Of a stretch of 64,000 nucleotides of DNA, positions 7,989 through 16,010 are shown piece after piece (the first letter of the stretch is position 1; every line of letters starts with the position of its first letter). The position numbers and the translations under genes are program-made. A model generated the notes under the pieces. That model ran no database searches. It had not been told where the DNA came from and worked only from the letters and a program-made list of their open reading frames with translations. This DNA is from SG8-41 sp963699525 (GTDB lineage: Bacteria; Pseudomonadota; Gammaproteobacteria; Burkholderiales; SG8-41), in the NCBI GenBank assembly GCA_963699525.1, contig CAVOUI010000012.1:372001-436000 (forward strand), given 5' to 3'.

Positions 7989-8025
7989 TTGTTCAAAACT
8001 CGCCATGAACCACAACATATAGTGG
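7979..8025 (+). promoter_or_regulatory. Tandem NrdR boxes overlapping the nrdAB promoter
   Basis: Box 1 CTACTAGAATTTGTTC (7979-7994) and box 2 CCACAACATATAGTGG (8010-8025) both resemble the NrdR consensus. Box 2 keeps all six invariant positions and box 1 five of six. They are separated by exactly 15 bp, so their centres are 31 bp apart, the spacing typical of NrdR sites. Box 1 covers the -10 element and box 2 lies in the early transcribed region, as expected for repression. Confidence 0.75.
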
Positions 8026-8106
8026 TTCTAAGCGGTTTTAAGGCTTGGGAGCGGGGGAGGTGCCCACCTCTTGGGTCAAAAAAGTTAATACTCAAGGAGT
8101 TATGGC

Positions 8107-10968
8107 ATGCAGCTGGTCACTGAAAGGGCTCTCACATCCCCCGTTGCGCAATCCAATCTGGATGAGGCTTCAACTCCGGACGAAGCCCGCTATGCCCAAT
8201 ACAAGGTGATCCGCCGCAACGGCTCGGTCGTGGGGTTCGAGCCGGCAAAGATTTCCATTGCGATGACCAAGGCGTTCATCGCCGTGAACGGAGGCACCGG
8301 TGCCGCATCCGCGCGCGTGCGCGAGCAGGTGGCGGCGCTCACCGAGGCCGCGGTGGCGGCGCTCCTGCGCCGCCAGCCCTCCGGCGGCACCTTCCACATC
8401 GAGGACATCCAGGACCAGGTTGAGCTGGCGCTCATGCGCGCGGGCGAGCACAACGTCGCGCGTGCCTACGTCATCTATCGCGAGGAGCGCGCGAAGGCGC
8501 GGGCGCGCGAGCGCGAGGCGCAGGCTGAGGCGGCGCACGCGCCGCAGGCGGCGCTCAACGTGAAGGAGGGCGGCCGCCTGCGGCCGCTCGACTTCGACCG
8601 CGTTACCGCCCTCGTGCGCGAGGCGTGCGAGGGGCTCGGGCGCGAGGTCACCGCCGAGCCCGTGCTCGCCGCCATGCGGCGCGACCTCTACGACGGCGTG
8701 CCGGTGGAGGAAGTGCGGAAGTCGCTCATCCTCGCCGCGCGCGCGCTGATCGAGCAGGACCCCGGGTACAGCTACGTCACCGCGCGCCTGCTGCTGCACT
8801 CGCTGCGGCTCGAGACCCTCGGCGTGGAGGCGACGCAGGCCGAGATGCCGGCGCGCTACGCGGCGTACCTGCCGGAATTCGTCCGCCAGGGGATCGAAGC
8901 GGAGCTGCTCGACGAGCGTCTTGCCCGCTACGATCTCAAGTGCCTCGGCGCGGCGCTCGACGCGAGCCGCGACCTCAAGTTCGCGTATCTCGGGCTGCAG
9001 ATCCTCTACGACCGCTATTTCCTGCACGTGCGCGGGCGCCGCATCGAGCTGCCGCAGATCTTCTTCATGCGGGTGGCGATGGGTCTGGCGTTGAACGAGC
9101 CCGAGGACCAGCGCGAGGCGCGCGCGATCGAGTTCTACAACGTGCTGTCGTCCTTCGATTTCATGAGCTCGACGCCGACGCTGTTCAATTCCGGCACGCG
9201 CCGCTCCCAGCTCGCAAGCTGCTACCTCACCACGGTTTCCGACGACCTCGACGGCATCTACGAGGCGATCAAGGAAAACGCCCTCCTGCAGAAGTTTGCC
9301 GGCGGCCTCGGCAACGACTGGACGCCGGTGCGGGCCCTGGGCTCGCACATCAAGGGCACGAACGGCAAGAGCCAGGGTGTCGTGCCCTTCCTCAAGGTCG
9401 TGAACGACACCGCCGTCGCGGTCAACCAGGGCGGCAAGCGAAAAGGGGCGGTGTGCTCCTACCTCGAGACCTGGCATCTCGACATCGAGGAATTCCTGGA
9501 GCTGCGCAAGAACACGGGCGACGACCGCCGCCGCACCCACGACATGAACACCGCCAACTGGGTGCCGGACCTCTTCATGAAGCGCGTGATGGAGGGCGCC
9601 GACTGGACGCTGTTCTCGCCCTCCGACGTGCCCGACCTGCACGACCAGTACGGGCGCGCGTTCGAGAAGACCTACCTCGAGTACGAGGAGCGCGCCGTGC
9701 GCGGCGAGATCAAGCCCTGCAAGCGCATTCCGGCCGTGCAGCTGTGGCGCAAGATGCTGACGATGCTGTTCGAGACCGGGCATCCCTGGTTGACCTTCAA
9801 GGATCCCTGCAACCTGCGCTCGCCGCAACAGCACGTGGGCGTCGTGCACAGCTCCAATCTCTGCACCGAGATCACGCTCAACACCGGACCGGACGAGATC
9901 GCGGTCTGCAATCTCGGCTCGATCAACATGCTGGCGCACCTCGATGTCTCGACCGGGCGCATGGACATGGAGAAGCTCGGCCGCACGGTCGGCACCGCCA
10001 TGCGCATGCTCGACAACGTGATCGATCTCAACTTCTACTCGGTCAACAAGGCGCGCAACTCCAACTTCAAGCACCGGCCGGTGGGCCTGGGCATCATGGG
10101 CTTCCAGGACTGCCTGCACGTGCTGCGGATACCCTACGGCTCGCAGCCGGCGGTGGAGTTCGCCGACCGCTCGATGGAGGCGATTGCGTGGAGCGCCTTC
10201 CGCGCTTCGACCGATCTCGCCGAGGAGCGCGGTGCCTACTCGACCTTCAAAGGCTCGCTGTGGGACCGCGGCATCCTGCCGTTCGACACCCTCAAGACGC
10301 TTGCGGAGGAGCGCGGCGGCTACGTCGAGTGCGACATGACCACCACGCTCGACTGGGCGGGCCTGAGGAGGCGCATCCAGCAGGTCGGCATGCGCAACTC
10401 CAACTGCCTCGCGATCGCCCCCACCGCCACGATCGCGAACATCACGGGCCTGTCGCAGTGTATCGAGCCCACGTACCAGAATCTCTACGTCAAGTCGAAC
10501 CTGTCGGGCGAGTTCACCGTGGTGAACGAGTTCCTGGTGCGCGACCTGAAGAAACTCAACCTGTGGGACGAGGTCATGATCGCCGACCTCAAGTACTTCG
10601 ACGGCTCGCTCGCCAAGATCGACCGCATTCCGCCGGAGGTCCGCACGCTCTACGCCACGGCGTTCGAGGTCGAGCCGAGGTGGCTGGTCGAGTGCGCGGC
10701 GCGCCGGCAGAAATGGGTGGACCAGTCGCAGTCGCTGAACATCTACATGGCGGGCGCCTCCGGCAAGCGGCTCGACGAGACCTACAAGCTCGCGTGGATA
10801 CGGGGGCTGAAGACCACTTATTACCTGCGCACGCTGGGCGCGACCTCGGCCGAGAAATCCACGGTCTCGACCGGGCAGCTGAACGCCGTGTCTTCCGACG
10901 GCGGGCTCGTGGCCGAGGAACCCAAGTTCTGCAAGATCGACGACCCCGACTGCGAGTCCTGCCAGTAA
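8107..10968 (+). CDS. nrdA: Class Ia ribonucleotide reductase, alpha (large) subunit
   Basis: Reduces ribonucleoside diphosphates to deoxyribonucleotides with NrdB. The 953-residue chain begins with an ATP-cone (about 33-130, IRRNGSVVGFEPAKI) and appears to contain a second, degenerate ATP-cone-like segment (about 155-245) before the catalytic barrel. Active-site signatures are SCYL, SSNLCTEITLN (radical-site Cys and Glu) and AVCNLGSIN (redox partner Cys), with C-terminal swivel cysteines at 949 and 952 (DCESC). The ATG at 8107 has AAGGAG 7 bp upstream. The gene is longer than E. coli NrdA because of the N-terminal region. It is followed by nrdB after 11 bp. Confidence 0.96.
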   Translation: MQLVTERALTSPVAQSNLDEASTPDEARYAQYKVIRRNGSVVGFEPAKISIAMTKAFIAVNGGTGAASARVREQVAALTEAAVAALLRRQPSGGTFHIEDIQDQVELALMRAGEHNVARAYVIYREERAKARAREREAQAEAAHAPQAALNVKEGGRLRPLDFDRVTALVREACEGLGREVTAEPVLAAMRRDLYDGVPVEEVRKSLILAARALIEQDPGYSYVTARLLLHSLRLETLGVEATQAEMPARYAAYLPEFVRQGIEAELLDERLARYDLKCLGAALDASRDLKFAYLGLQILYDRYFLHVRGRRIELPQIFFMRVAMGLALNEPEDQREARAIEFYNVLSSFDFMSSTPTLFNSGTRRSQLASCYLTTVSDDLDGIYEAIKENALLQKFAGGLGNDWTPVRALGSHIKGTNGKSQGVVPFLKVVNDTAVAVNQGGKRKGAVCSYLETWHLDIEEFLELRKNTGDDRRRTHDMNTANWVPDLFMKRVMEGADWTLFSPSDVPDLHDQYGRAFEKTYLEYEERAVRGEIKPCKRIPAVQLWRKMLTMLFETGHPWLTFKDPCNLRSPQQHVGVVHSSNLCTEITLNTGPDEIAVCNLGSINMLAHLDVSTGRMDMEKLGRTVGTAMRMLDNVIDLNFYSVNKARNSNFKHRPVGLGIMGFQDCLHVLRIPYGSQPAVEFADRSMEAIAWSAFRASTDLAEERGAYSTFKGSLWDRGILPFDTLKTLAEERGGYVECDMTTTLDWAGLRRRIQQVGMRNSNCLAIAPTATIANITGLSQCIEPTYQNLYVKSNLSGEFTVVNEFLVRDLKKLNLWDEVMIADLKYFDGSLAKIDRIPPEVRTLYATAFEVEPRWLVECAARRQKWVDQSQSLNIYMAGASGKRLDETYKLAWIRGLKTTYYLRTLGATSAEKSTVSTGQLNAVSSDGGLVAEEPKFCKIDDPDCESCQ

Positions 10969-10979
10969 GGAGACCGGTA

Positions 10980-12098
10980 ATGCTGCAATTCGAAAAACAA
11001 CAATCGGTCACGGGCGGCGCCGGGCTCGAACTGCCGTCGCGGGCAGGCACGCCGCAGCCCGCTTCGGGCGAGTCGGCGCTGCGGCGCGTCAACGTTGCCG
11101 ACAAGCGCGTCATCAACGGCCAGACCGACGTCAACCAGCTGGTGCCGTTCAAGTACAAGTGGGCCTGGGAGAAGTACCTCTCCGCCTGCGCCAACCACTG
11201 GATGCCTCAGGAAATCCAGATGAGCCGCGACATCGCGCTGTGGAAGGACCCGAACGGCCTGACCGAGGACGAGCGGCGCATCGTCAAGCGCAACCTCGGC
11301 TTTTTCGTCACGGCGGATTCGCTCGCGGCGAACAACATCGTGCTCGGGACCTACCGCCACATCACCGCGCCCGAGTGCCGGCAGTACCTGCTGCGGCAGG
11401 CGTTCGAAGAGGCGATCCACACCCATGCCTACCAGTACATCGTGGAGAGCCTGCAGCTGGACGAAGCCGAGATCTTCAACGCCTACCACGAGATTCCCTC
11501 GATCTGCGACAAGGACGAGTTCCTGATCCCGTTCATCGACACCCTGACCGATCCCTCGTTCCGGACCGGCACGCCGGAAGCCGACCAGAAGCTCCTGAAG
11601 AGCCTCATCGTGTTCGCGTGCCTGATGGAGGGGCTCTTCTTCTACGTCGGCTTCACGCAGATTCTCTCGCTCGGGCGGCAGAACAAGATGACGGGCTCGG
11701 CCGAGCAATACCAGTACATCCTGCGCGATGAGTCCATGCACTGCAATTTCGGCATCGATCTCATCAACACGATCAAGATGGAAAACCCCCACCTGTGGAC
11801 GCCGGAGTTCCGCGATGAGCTGCGCGAGATCTTCACGAGGGGCGTCGAGCTCGAGTTTCGCTATGCCGAGGACACCATGCCGCGCGGCGTGCTCGGCCTC
11901 AATTCGGCGATGTTCAAGGAATACCTGCGTTTCATCGCGAATCGCCGCTGCCAGCAGATCGGCCTCGATCCGCTGTTCGAAGGCGCAGGCAATCCGTTTC
12001 CGTGGATGGCGGAGATGATCGATCTCAAGAAGGAGCGCAATTTCTTCGAAACCCGCGTCCTCGAGTACCAGACCGGCGGGGCCTTGAGCTGGGACTGA
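10980..12098 (+). CDS. nrdB: Class Ia ribonucleotide reductase, beta (small) subunit
   Basis: Carries the metal-tyrosyl radical cofactor passed to NrdA. The 372 residues contain all expected ligands: Asp113 (TADSLAANN), Glu144 and His147 (FEEAIHTHAY), Glu217 (CLMEGLFFY), and Glu251 and His254 (RDESMH). The radical Tyr is at 151, four residues after the His. The ATG at 10980 has AAGGAG in the short gap after nrdA. The N-terminal 35 residues are low-complexity and poorly conserved. Same transcript as nrdA, hence the same NrdR and DnaA control. Confidence 0.96.
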   Translation: MLQFEKQQSVTGGAGLELPSRAGTPQPASGESALRRVNVADKRVINGQTDVNQLVPFKYKWAWEKYLSACANHWMPQEIQMSRDIALWKDPNGLTEDERRIVKRNLGFFVTADSLAANNIVLGTYRHITAPECRQYLLRQAFEEAIHTHAYQYIVESLQLDEAEIFNAYHEIPSICDKDEFLIPFIDTLTDPSFRTGTPEADQKLLKSLIVFACLMEGLFFYVGFTQILSLGRQNKMTGSAEQYQYILRDESMHCNFGIDLINTIKMENPHLWTPEFRDELREIFTRGVELEFRYAEDTMPRGVLGLNSAMFKEYLRFIANRRCQQIGLDPLFEGAGNPFPWMAEMIDLKKERNFFETRVLEYQTGGALSWD

Positions 12099-12205
12099 CG
12101 CGGCAGGGGAGGATACCGGAGGACGGACGTTACCTTCACAACCAACTGGGAGGCGCTTTGGGTTCCAGCCTGCTGAACCGGCGTTACCGCAGACGTAGAC
12201 GGAGC

Positions 12206-12466
12206 ATGATGCACACCATCACCGAGTGCCGCGCCGAGGGCAATTACACCCTCTGGCTCCGTTTCGACGACGGGCTGGAAGGCAGCGTCGACCTCGGCGC
12301 CCTGGTGCTCACCGAGACCTACCTCGCGATCTCCGACGCGGATACCTTCGCCCGCGTCGCGATCGACCCGGTGTCGAACGCGGTGATCTGGGCCGGGGGC
12401 ATCAAGCTCGACCCGGAGATGCTCTACCGGGACCTGGAAAGCAAGACCCACGCGGCCCGTCACTAG
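12206..12466 (+). CDS. DUF2442 domain protein
   Basis: An 86-residue protein (MMHTITECRAEGNYTLWLRF...) with the DUF2442 pattern of alternating strands, DDGLEGSVDLGALV and a C-terminal IKLDPEMLY. Family members are small cytoplasmic proteins, often near toxin-antitoxin or regulatory genes, with no settled function. Two ATGs (12206 and 12209) compete; GGAG at 12201-12204 favours the second slightly. No partner toxin is next to it. The 107 bp before it hold no recognisable promoter. Confidence 0.7.
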   Translation: MMHTITECRAEGNYTLWLRFDDGLEGSVDLGALVLTETYLAISDADTFARVAIDPVSNAVIWAGGIKLDPEMLYRDLESKTHAARH

Positions 12467-12510
12467 GAGGCCGCGGGATTCGCCACCCAGGCAACCGACT
12501 GGAGGATACG

Positions 12511-12684
12511 ATGGCGAAAGCGAAGAAGCGAACCGGAAAGAAGCGGGCGGCGAAACGAAAGCCGTCCCGGCGCGGCGCGAAGCGGGCCCCGGGCAAGCGC
12601 AAGCCGGCCGCCCGGGCCCCCGCAGCCCCGCGCCCGGTGGTGATCCCCGGGGCTTGGCCCTTTCCGATGGGCCCCAAGCCCTGA
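12511..12684 (+). CDS. Small very basic Lys/Arg/Pro/Ala-rich protein
   Basis: A 57-residue product rich in Lys and Arg (repeats of the KKRAAKRKPSRRGAKR type) with a Pro/Ala hinge and a short hydrophobic C-terminus (VVIPGAWPFPMGPKP). The ATG at 12511 has GGAGG 5 bp upstream, which supports translation. Composition resembles bacterial histone-H1-like tails, suggesting nucleic-acid binding, but no family is recognised. It lies 44 bp after the DUF2442 gene. Confidence 0.55.
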   Translation: MAKAKKRTGKKRAAKRKPSRRGAKRAPGKRKPAARAPAAPRPVVIPGAWPFPMGPKP

Positions 12685-12774
12685 TTGATCTAGCACAACA
12701 CTCCCTCGAACCCAGGCCGTAAAATCCCTCGTCCGGGGCGCGCGACGCGTGCCCGTCCATCGCGGGAGAGCAAA

Positions 12775-13251
12775 ATGAAAGCACGCTGGATACCGGCGCT
12801 GGCCATTGTCGCTGCGACGGCGCTGTCTAACGCTGCATTCGCTGCGTCAGCGGACGTCGTCGTCCGCTCGACGAAAGGCGGGTTCCAGGAGGTGAAGGAG
12901 CGCGTGCTTCTCGCCATCGAGAATCGCGGGCTCGTGCTCAACTACACGGCTCGCATCGGCGCCATGCTCGAGCGCACCGGCAAGGACATCGGCGCCGCGC
13001 GCCAGGTCTACGCCAACGCGGAATTGCTCGAGTTCTGCAGCGCAGCGGTCTCGCGCGCCACGATGGAGGCCGACCCGCGCAATATTGCGTTCTGCCCCTA
13101 TTCGATCGCGATCTACACGCTGCCGAAGGAAAAGGAGAGGGTCTACGTCGCCTACCGGCGCATCGAGGCGCCCGGCTCGGGACCTTCGGCGAAGGCCCTC
13201 GCCGCGGTGGACAGACTCCTCGCCGACATCGTCGCCGAAGCCCTCAAGTGA
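12775..13251 (+). CDS. Secreted DUF302 domain protein
   Basis: 158 residues. A signal peptide with basic start, hydrophobic core and AFA-A cleavage region (about 1-24) precedes a DUF302-like domain: STKGGFQEVKERVLLAIENRGL, then LLEFCSAAVSRATMEADPRNIAFCPYSIAIYT. Predicted periplasmic; function unknown. GGAGAG lies just upstream of the ATG. Its stop overlaps the next start (TGATG), so the two small genes are translationally coupled. Confidence 0.8.
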   Translation: MKARWIPALAIVAATALSNAAFAASADVVVRSTKGGFQEVKERVLLAIENRGLVLNYTARIGAMLERTGKDIGAARQVYANAELLEFCSAAVSRATMEADPRNIAFCPYSIAIYTLPKEKERVYVAYRRIEAPGSGPSAKALAAVDRLLADIVAEALK

Positions 13252-13463
13252 TGGACCGCAAGCGCGTCAACGCGTCCAACATCCGCTCAATCGGCTACGA
13301 CGCGGGGAAGCAATTGATGGAGATCGAGTTCACGAGCGGCTCGATCGTGCAGTACTCGGGTGTGTCGCCGGAAGTCCACCGCCGCTTCATGAACGCCCCT
13401 TCTCCCGGAAGCTTCTTTCAGGACCAGATCGACGAGCATTACCCCGCGAAGAGGGTCCGGTAG
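13251..13463 (+). CDS. KTSC domain protein
   Basis: A 70-residue protein (MDRKRVNASNIRSIGYDAGK...) matching the KTSC pattern: an N-terminal strand pair with IGYD, then LMEIEFTSGSIVQYSGV, and a C-terminal FFQDQIDEHYP. The domain is often found as a small stand-alone protein or fused to RNA/DNA-acting enzymes; its role is unknown. I prefer the ATG at 13251 over GTG 13248 because of TGATG coupling with the DUF302 gene. Confidence 0.8.
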   Translation: MDRKRVNASNIRSIGYDAGKQLMEIEFTSGSIVQYSGVSPEVHRRFMNAPSPGSFFQDQIDEHYPAKRVR

Positions 13464-13526
13464 CCGGTTCCCGGCTCGCCGCACTGCGAGCCTGCGCCAT
13501 TCGACGATCCTGTGAGGTGAGCCGGG

Positions 13527-14552
13527 CTACGTCCAGAGAGCCGCGAAGGCGCTCACCGCGGCGTCCACGTCGGGGGCGGAGACGTGGCGGTGCGTGACGA
13601 AGCGCAGGACGTGAGTGTCTGCGGGCGCAACCAGCACGCCCTTCGCCTTCAGGTCGGCCGACCACTGCGCGGCGCGGCGGCCGCTCTTCCTCACGTCCAC
13701 GCGCACGAGGTTCGTCTCCACGTCCTTCGGATCGCACAGGCTCGGGTCGATGCGGTGAAAACCCTCCGCGAGTCTGCGGGCAGTCTGGTGATCCTCGACG
13801 AGGCGCGCCACCATGGTTTCGATCGCGACGATGCCGGCCGCGGCGAGGGGGCCGGCCTGGCGCATGTTGCCGCCCACCATGCGGCGCAAGCCCCGGGCGC
13901 GCTCGATGAACTCGCGGCTTCCGCACAGTATCGAGCCCACCGGCGCCGACAGTCCCTTGGACACGCAGAAGCACACTGAATCGGAATGCCGGGCGATTTC
14001 GCTGGGCGGAACGCGCAACGCGATTGCCGCGTTGAAAATGCGCGCGCCGTCGAGATGCACCGGGACGCCCCGGTCGCGGGCGAGGCCATGCACCGCCTGC
14101 ATGTGCGCGAGCGGCAGCACCGCGCCGCCGGAGCGGTTGTGGGTGTTCTCCATCCAGACGAGCGCCGTTCCCATGTGATGGCGCGTGTAGGGCCGGATCG
14201 CCTCGCGGAGAGCGTCCACGTCCATCGCGCCGCGCCGGCCGGGGATGCCGCGGTAGAAGAGCCCCGCGACGCCCGCGATACCGCCAAGCTCGGCGTTCAG
14301 CGTGTGCGATCCGTCTTCCAGCAGCACCTCGCCCCCGCGCTGCGCGTGACTCAGCATCGCGACGAGGTTCGCCATGGTGCCGCTCGGCATGAAGGCGCCG
14401 GCTTCCTTGCCAGTGCGTTCGGCGGCGAGCTCCTCGAGCTTCCCAACCGTCTCGTCGCCGTCGCGCGAGTCGTCGCCAAAGGTCGCCTCGCGCATGGACT
14501 CGAGCATCGCTTCGGTGGGGCGGGTAACGGTGTCGCTGCGAAGATCGATCAT
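13527..14552 (-). CDS. ltaE: Low-specificity L-threonine aldolase
   Basis: PLP enzyme splitting threonine or allo-threonine to glycine and acetaldehyde. The 341 residues begin MIDLRSDTVTRPTEAM, the family signature, followed by FGDDSRDGDETV, the substrate-carboxylate region VHLDGARIFNA, and the PLP lysine in CFCVSKGLSAPVGS. Length is typical. Last of a minus-strand run (EF-G-like, broken gene, HAD phosphatase, ltaE); the gap from the HAD gene is 9 bp, suggesting cotranscription. Confidence 0.92.
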   Translation of the reverse strand: MIDLRSDTVTRPTEAMLESMREATFGDDSRDGDETVGKLEELAAERTGKEAGAFMPSGTMANLVAMLSHAQRGGEVLLEDGSHTLNAELGGIAGVAGLFYRGIPGRRGAMDVDALREAIRPYTRHHMGTALVWMENTHNRSGGAVLPLAHMQAVHGLARDRGVPVHLDGARIFNAAIALRVPPSEIARHSDSVCFCVSKGLSAPVGSILCGSREFIERARGLRRMVGGNMRQAGPLAAAGIVAIETMVARLVEDHQTARRLAEGFHRIDPSLCDPKDVETNLVRVDVRKSGRRAAQWSADLKAKGVLVAPADTHVLRFVTHRHVSAPDVDAAVSAFAALWT

Positions 14553-14561
14553 GACTCAAGT

Positions 14562-15356
14562 CTAGCGCACGGCCAGGAGAAAATTGGTGACTTCGCGAAA
14601 ACCGGCGCCGGCGCTGGCCGTAGTGACGAATTTCGGCTCATGCGCCAGGCGGCCGGCAAACTCGCGGATATTGGCGACGCCGACCGAGTGCGGGAAGAAT
14701 TCGAACATCGGCGCGTCGTTGGGTGAGTCGCCGACAAACAGGTAGGATCCCCGCTCGTGATCGAGGTCCGTCCGGAACTCTTCGCGCATGAGCCGGCGCG
14801 TTGCGGCGAGCTTGTCGTAGGTGCCAAACCAGCCGTTGACGTGAATGGAGCTCACCTTGGCCGTGAGCCCGCGCGCCTGCATCAGCGCCACGATGCGGTC
14901 CACTGACTCGCGCGGCAGCCGCGCCACGTCTTCACAATAGTCGATTGCGAGGTCGGTTTCCCGGTAGTGCTGGTCGGCGGCGATGGCGCAGCCCGGGACC
15001 GCCCGCACGATCTCCGCGCCGATTTCCCGCAGCCGCTCCCGGTTCGCCGCGCGTGTCGGGGCGTCGTCTGCGAACGCCCGCCTCATCGCTCGCGCGGCGC
15101 GGTCGTAGCGGAAATAGAACGCGCCGTTTTCGCCCACCACGGCGGCAATGGGCCACATCCGCGCGATGTGGTCGCACCAGCCGGCGGGGCGCCCGGTGAT
15201 GGGGACGACCTGGAGTCCGGCGCGCTCGAGGCGCTCCATCGCCGCATACGCGTCCGCGGTCAGCCTGCCGCCGGTGGTGAGCGTGTCGTCGATGTCGCAG
15301 AACACGCCGCGGATGCTGCGGCGCGCCTCGGCGGGAAAATCACCGAGCGGCCGCAT
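14562..15356 (-). CDS. HAD-superfamily phosphatase (type IIB)
   Basis: 264 residues counted from the ATG at 15356. HAD motif I is FCDIDDTLTTGG, motif II lies around VVPITGRPAG, motif III involves the Lys in TYDKLAATRRL, and motif IV is FVGDSPNDAPMFEFF. The cap placement matches class IIB enzymes such as mannosyl-3-phosphoglycerate or sucrose-phosphate phosphatases, but the substrate cannot be read from sequence. The start overlaps the stop of the upstream gene (TGATG), indicating coupling. Predicted cytoplasmic. Confidence 0.85.
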   Translation of the reverse strand: MRPLGDFPAEARRSIRGVFCDIDDTLTTGGRLTADAYAAMERLERAGLQVVPITGRPAGWCDHIARMWPIAAVVGENGAFYFRYDRAARAMRRAFADDAPTRAANRERLREIGAEIVRAVPGCAIAADQHYRETDLAIDYCEDVARLPRESVDRIVALMQARGLTAKVSSIHVNGWFGTYDKLAATRRLMREEFRTDLDHERGSYLFVGDSPNDAPMFEFFPHSVGVANIREFAGRLAHEPKFVTTASAGAGFREVTNFLLAVR

Positions 15357-15965
15357 CAACGGCACACTTCCTCGCCCGCAGGCGGCTCGGGCCGGGCGTG
15401 GAAACCGAAGCGCTGCGCGACCGTCCCCGACCGGATCGGTTCGACTTTCACGCCGGCGCCTCGAAATTTCAACCACAGAGGCGCCGCGCGACCCTGCTGC
15501 AGCTGGCTCATCAGCTCGTCGAGCGCATCCTCGGTCAGCGCCGCGCCGCCCGCGCCGGTGAAGTGCGGCAGCAACCGGTCGAGATCCCGGTCATGGACCG
15601 CGCCGATGCCGTGTTCGGTATCGAGCAGCGCCGCGCCGGTCTCGTCGATCCAGGCACCGTGGATCGCGGATACCGTGCCTCCCTGTGCTGGCCTCGAGTG
15701 CGAGGGGAGCGCCGTCGGGGTTGACCACGCGGTAGACGCGCGGCGTGTAGTCAAGGTCGACGAAGACGCGCTGCGGGCCGTTCTGGAAATACCAGCAGCC
15801 ACGCTCGTCGCGGGTGAAGTTGCGCCCGATGAACTCGGTCACGAGGGCATTCGAGATCCGCTCGCCCTTGATCAGCCACTGCCCGCGCCGGTCGAGGGAG
15901 AGCCACCCGTAGACCGCGGGGACGTTCGGCCATTTGGCCATCCCGCGGAGAACGATCTCATCCAT
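15356..15965 (-). pseudogene. Conserved protein of unknown function, interrupted by one frameshift
   Basis: The first frame from the ATG at 15965 encodes MDEIVLRGMAKWPNVPAVYG, then FQNGPQRVFVDLDYTPRVYR, a pattern I recognise from small conserved betaproteobacterial proteins of unknown function. Near 15680 (around AGGGAGG on the minus strand) the frame shifts by one base and continues as GGTVSAIHGAWIDETGAALL through LWLKFRGAGVKVEPI to a stop at 15356 that overlaps the HAD start. Removing one base restores a protein of about 200 residues. Because both halves are well preserved and coupled to the next gene, a sequencing error is at least as likely as true inactivation. Confidence 0.7.
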
Positions 15966-16010
15966 GGCGAGGATCTACCTTGGGCGCGGCGGGTTCCGCG
16001 CTTCGGCGCG

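Noticed and set aside
8057..8071. GAGGTG/CACCTC in the nrdA leader as a riboswitch element
   Set aside because: Isolated 5-6 bp stem with no conserved riboswitch features.
8170..10119. Long antisense open frame within nrdA
   Set aside because: Mirror of nrdA codon usage; no recognisable domain, start site or ribosome-binding site.
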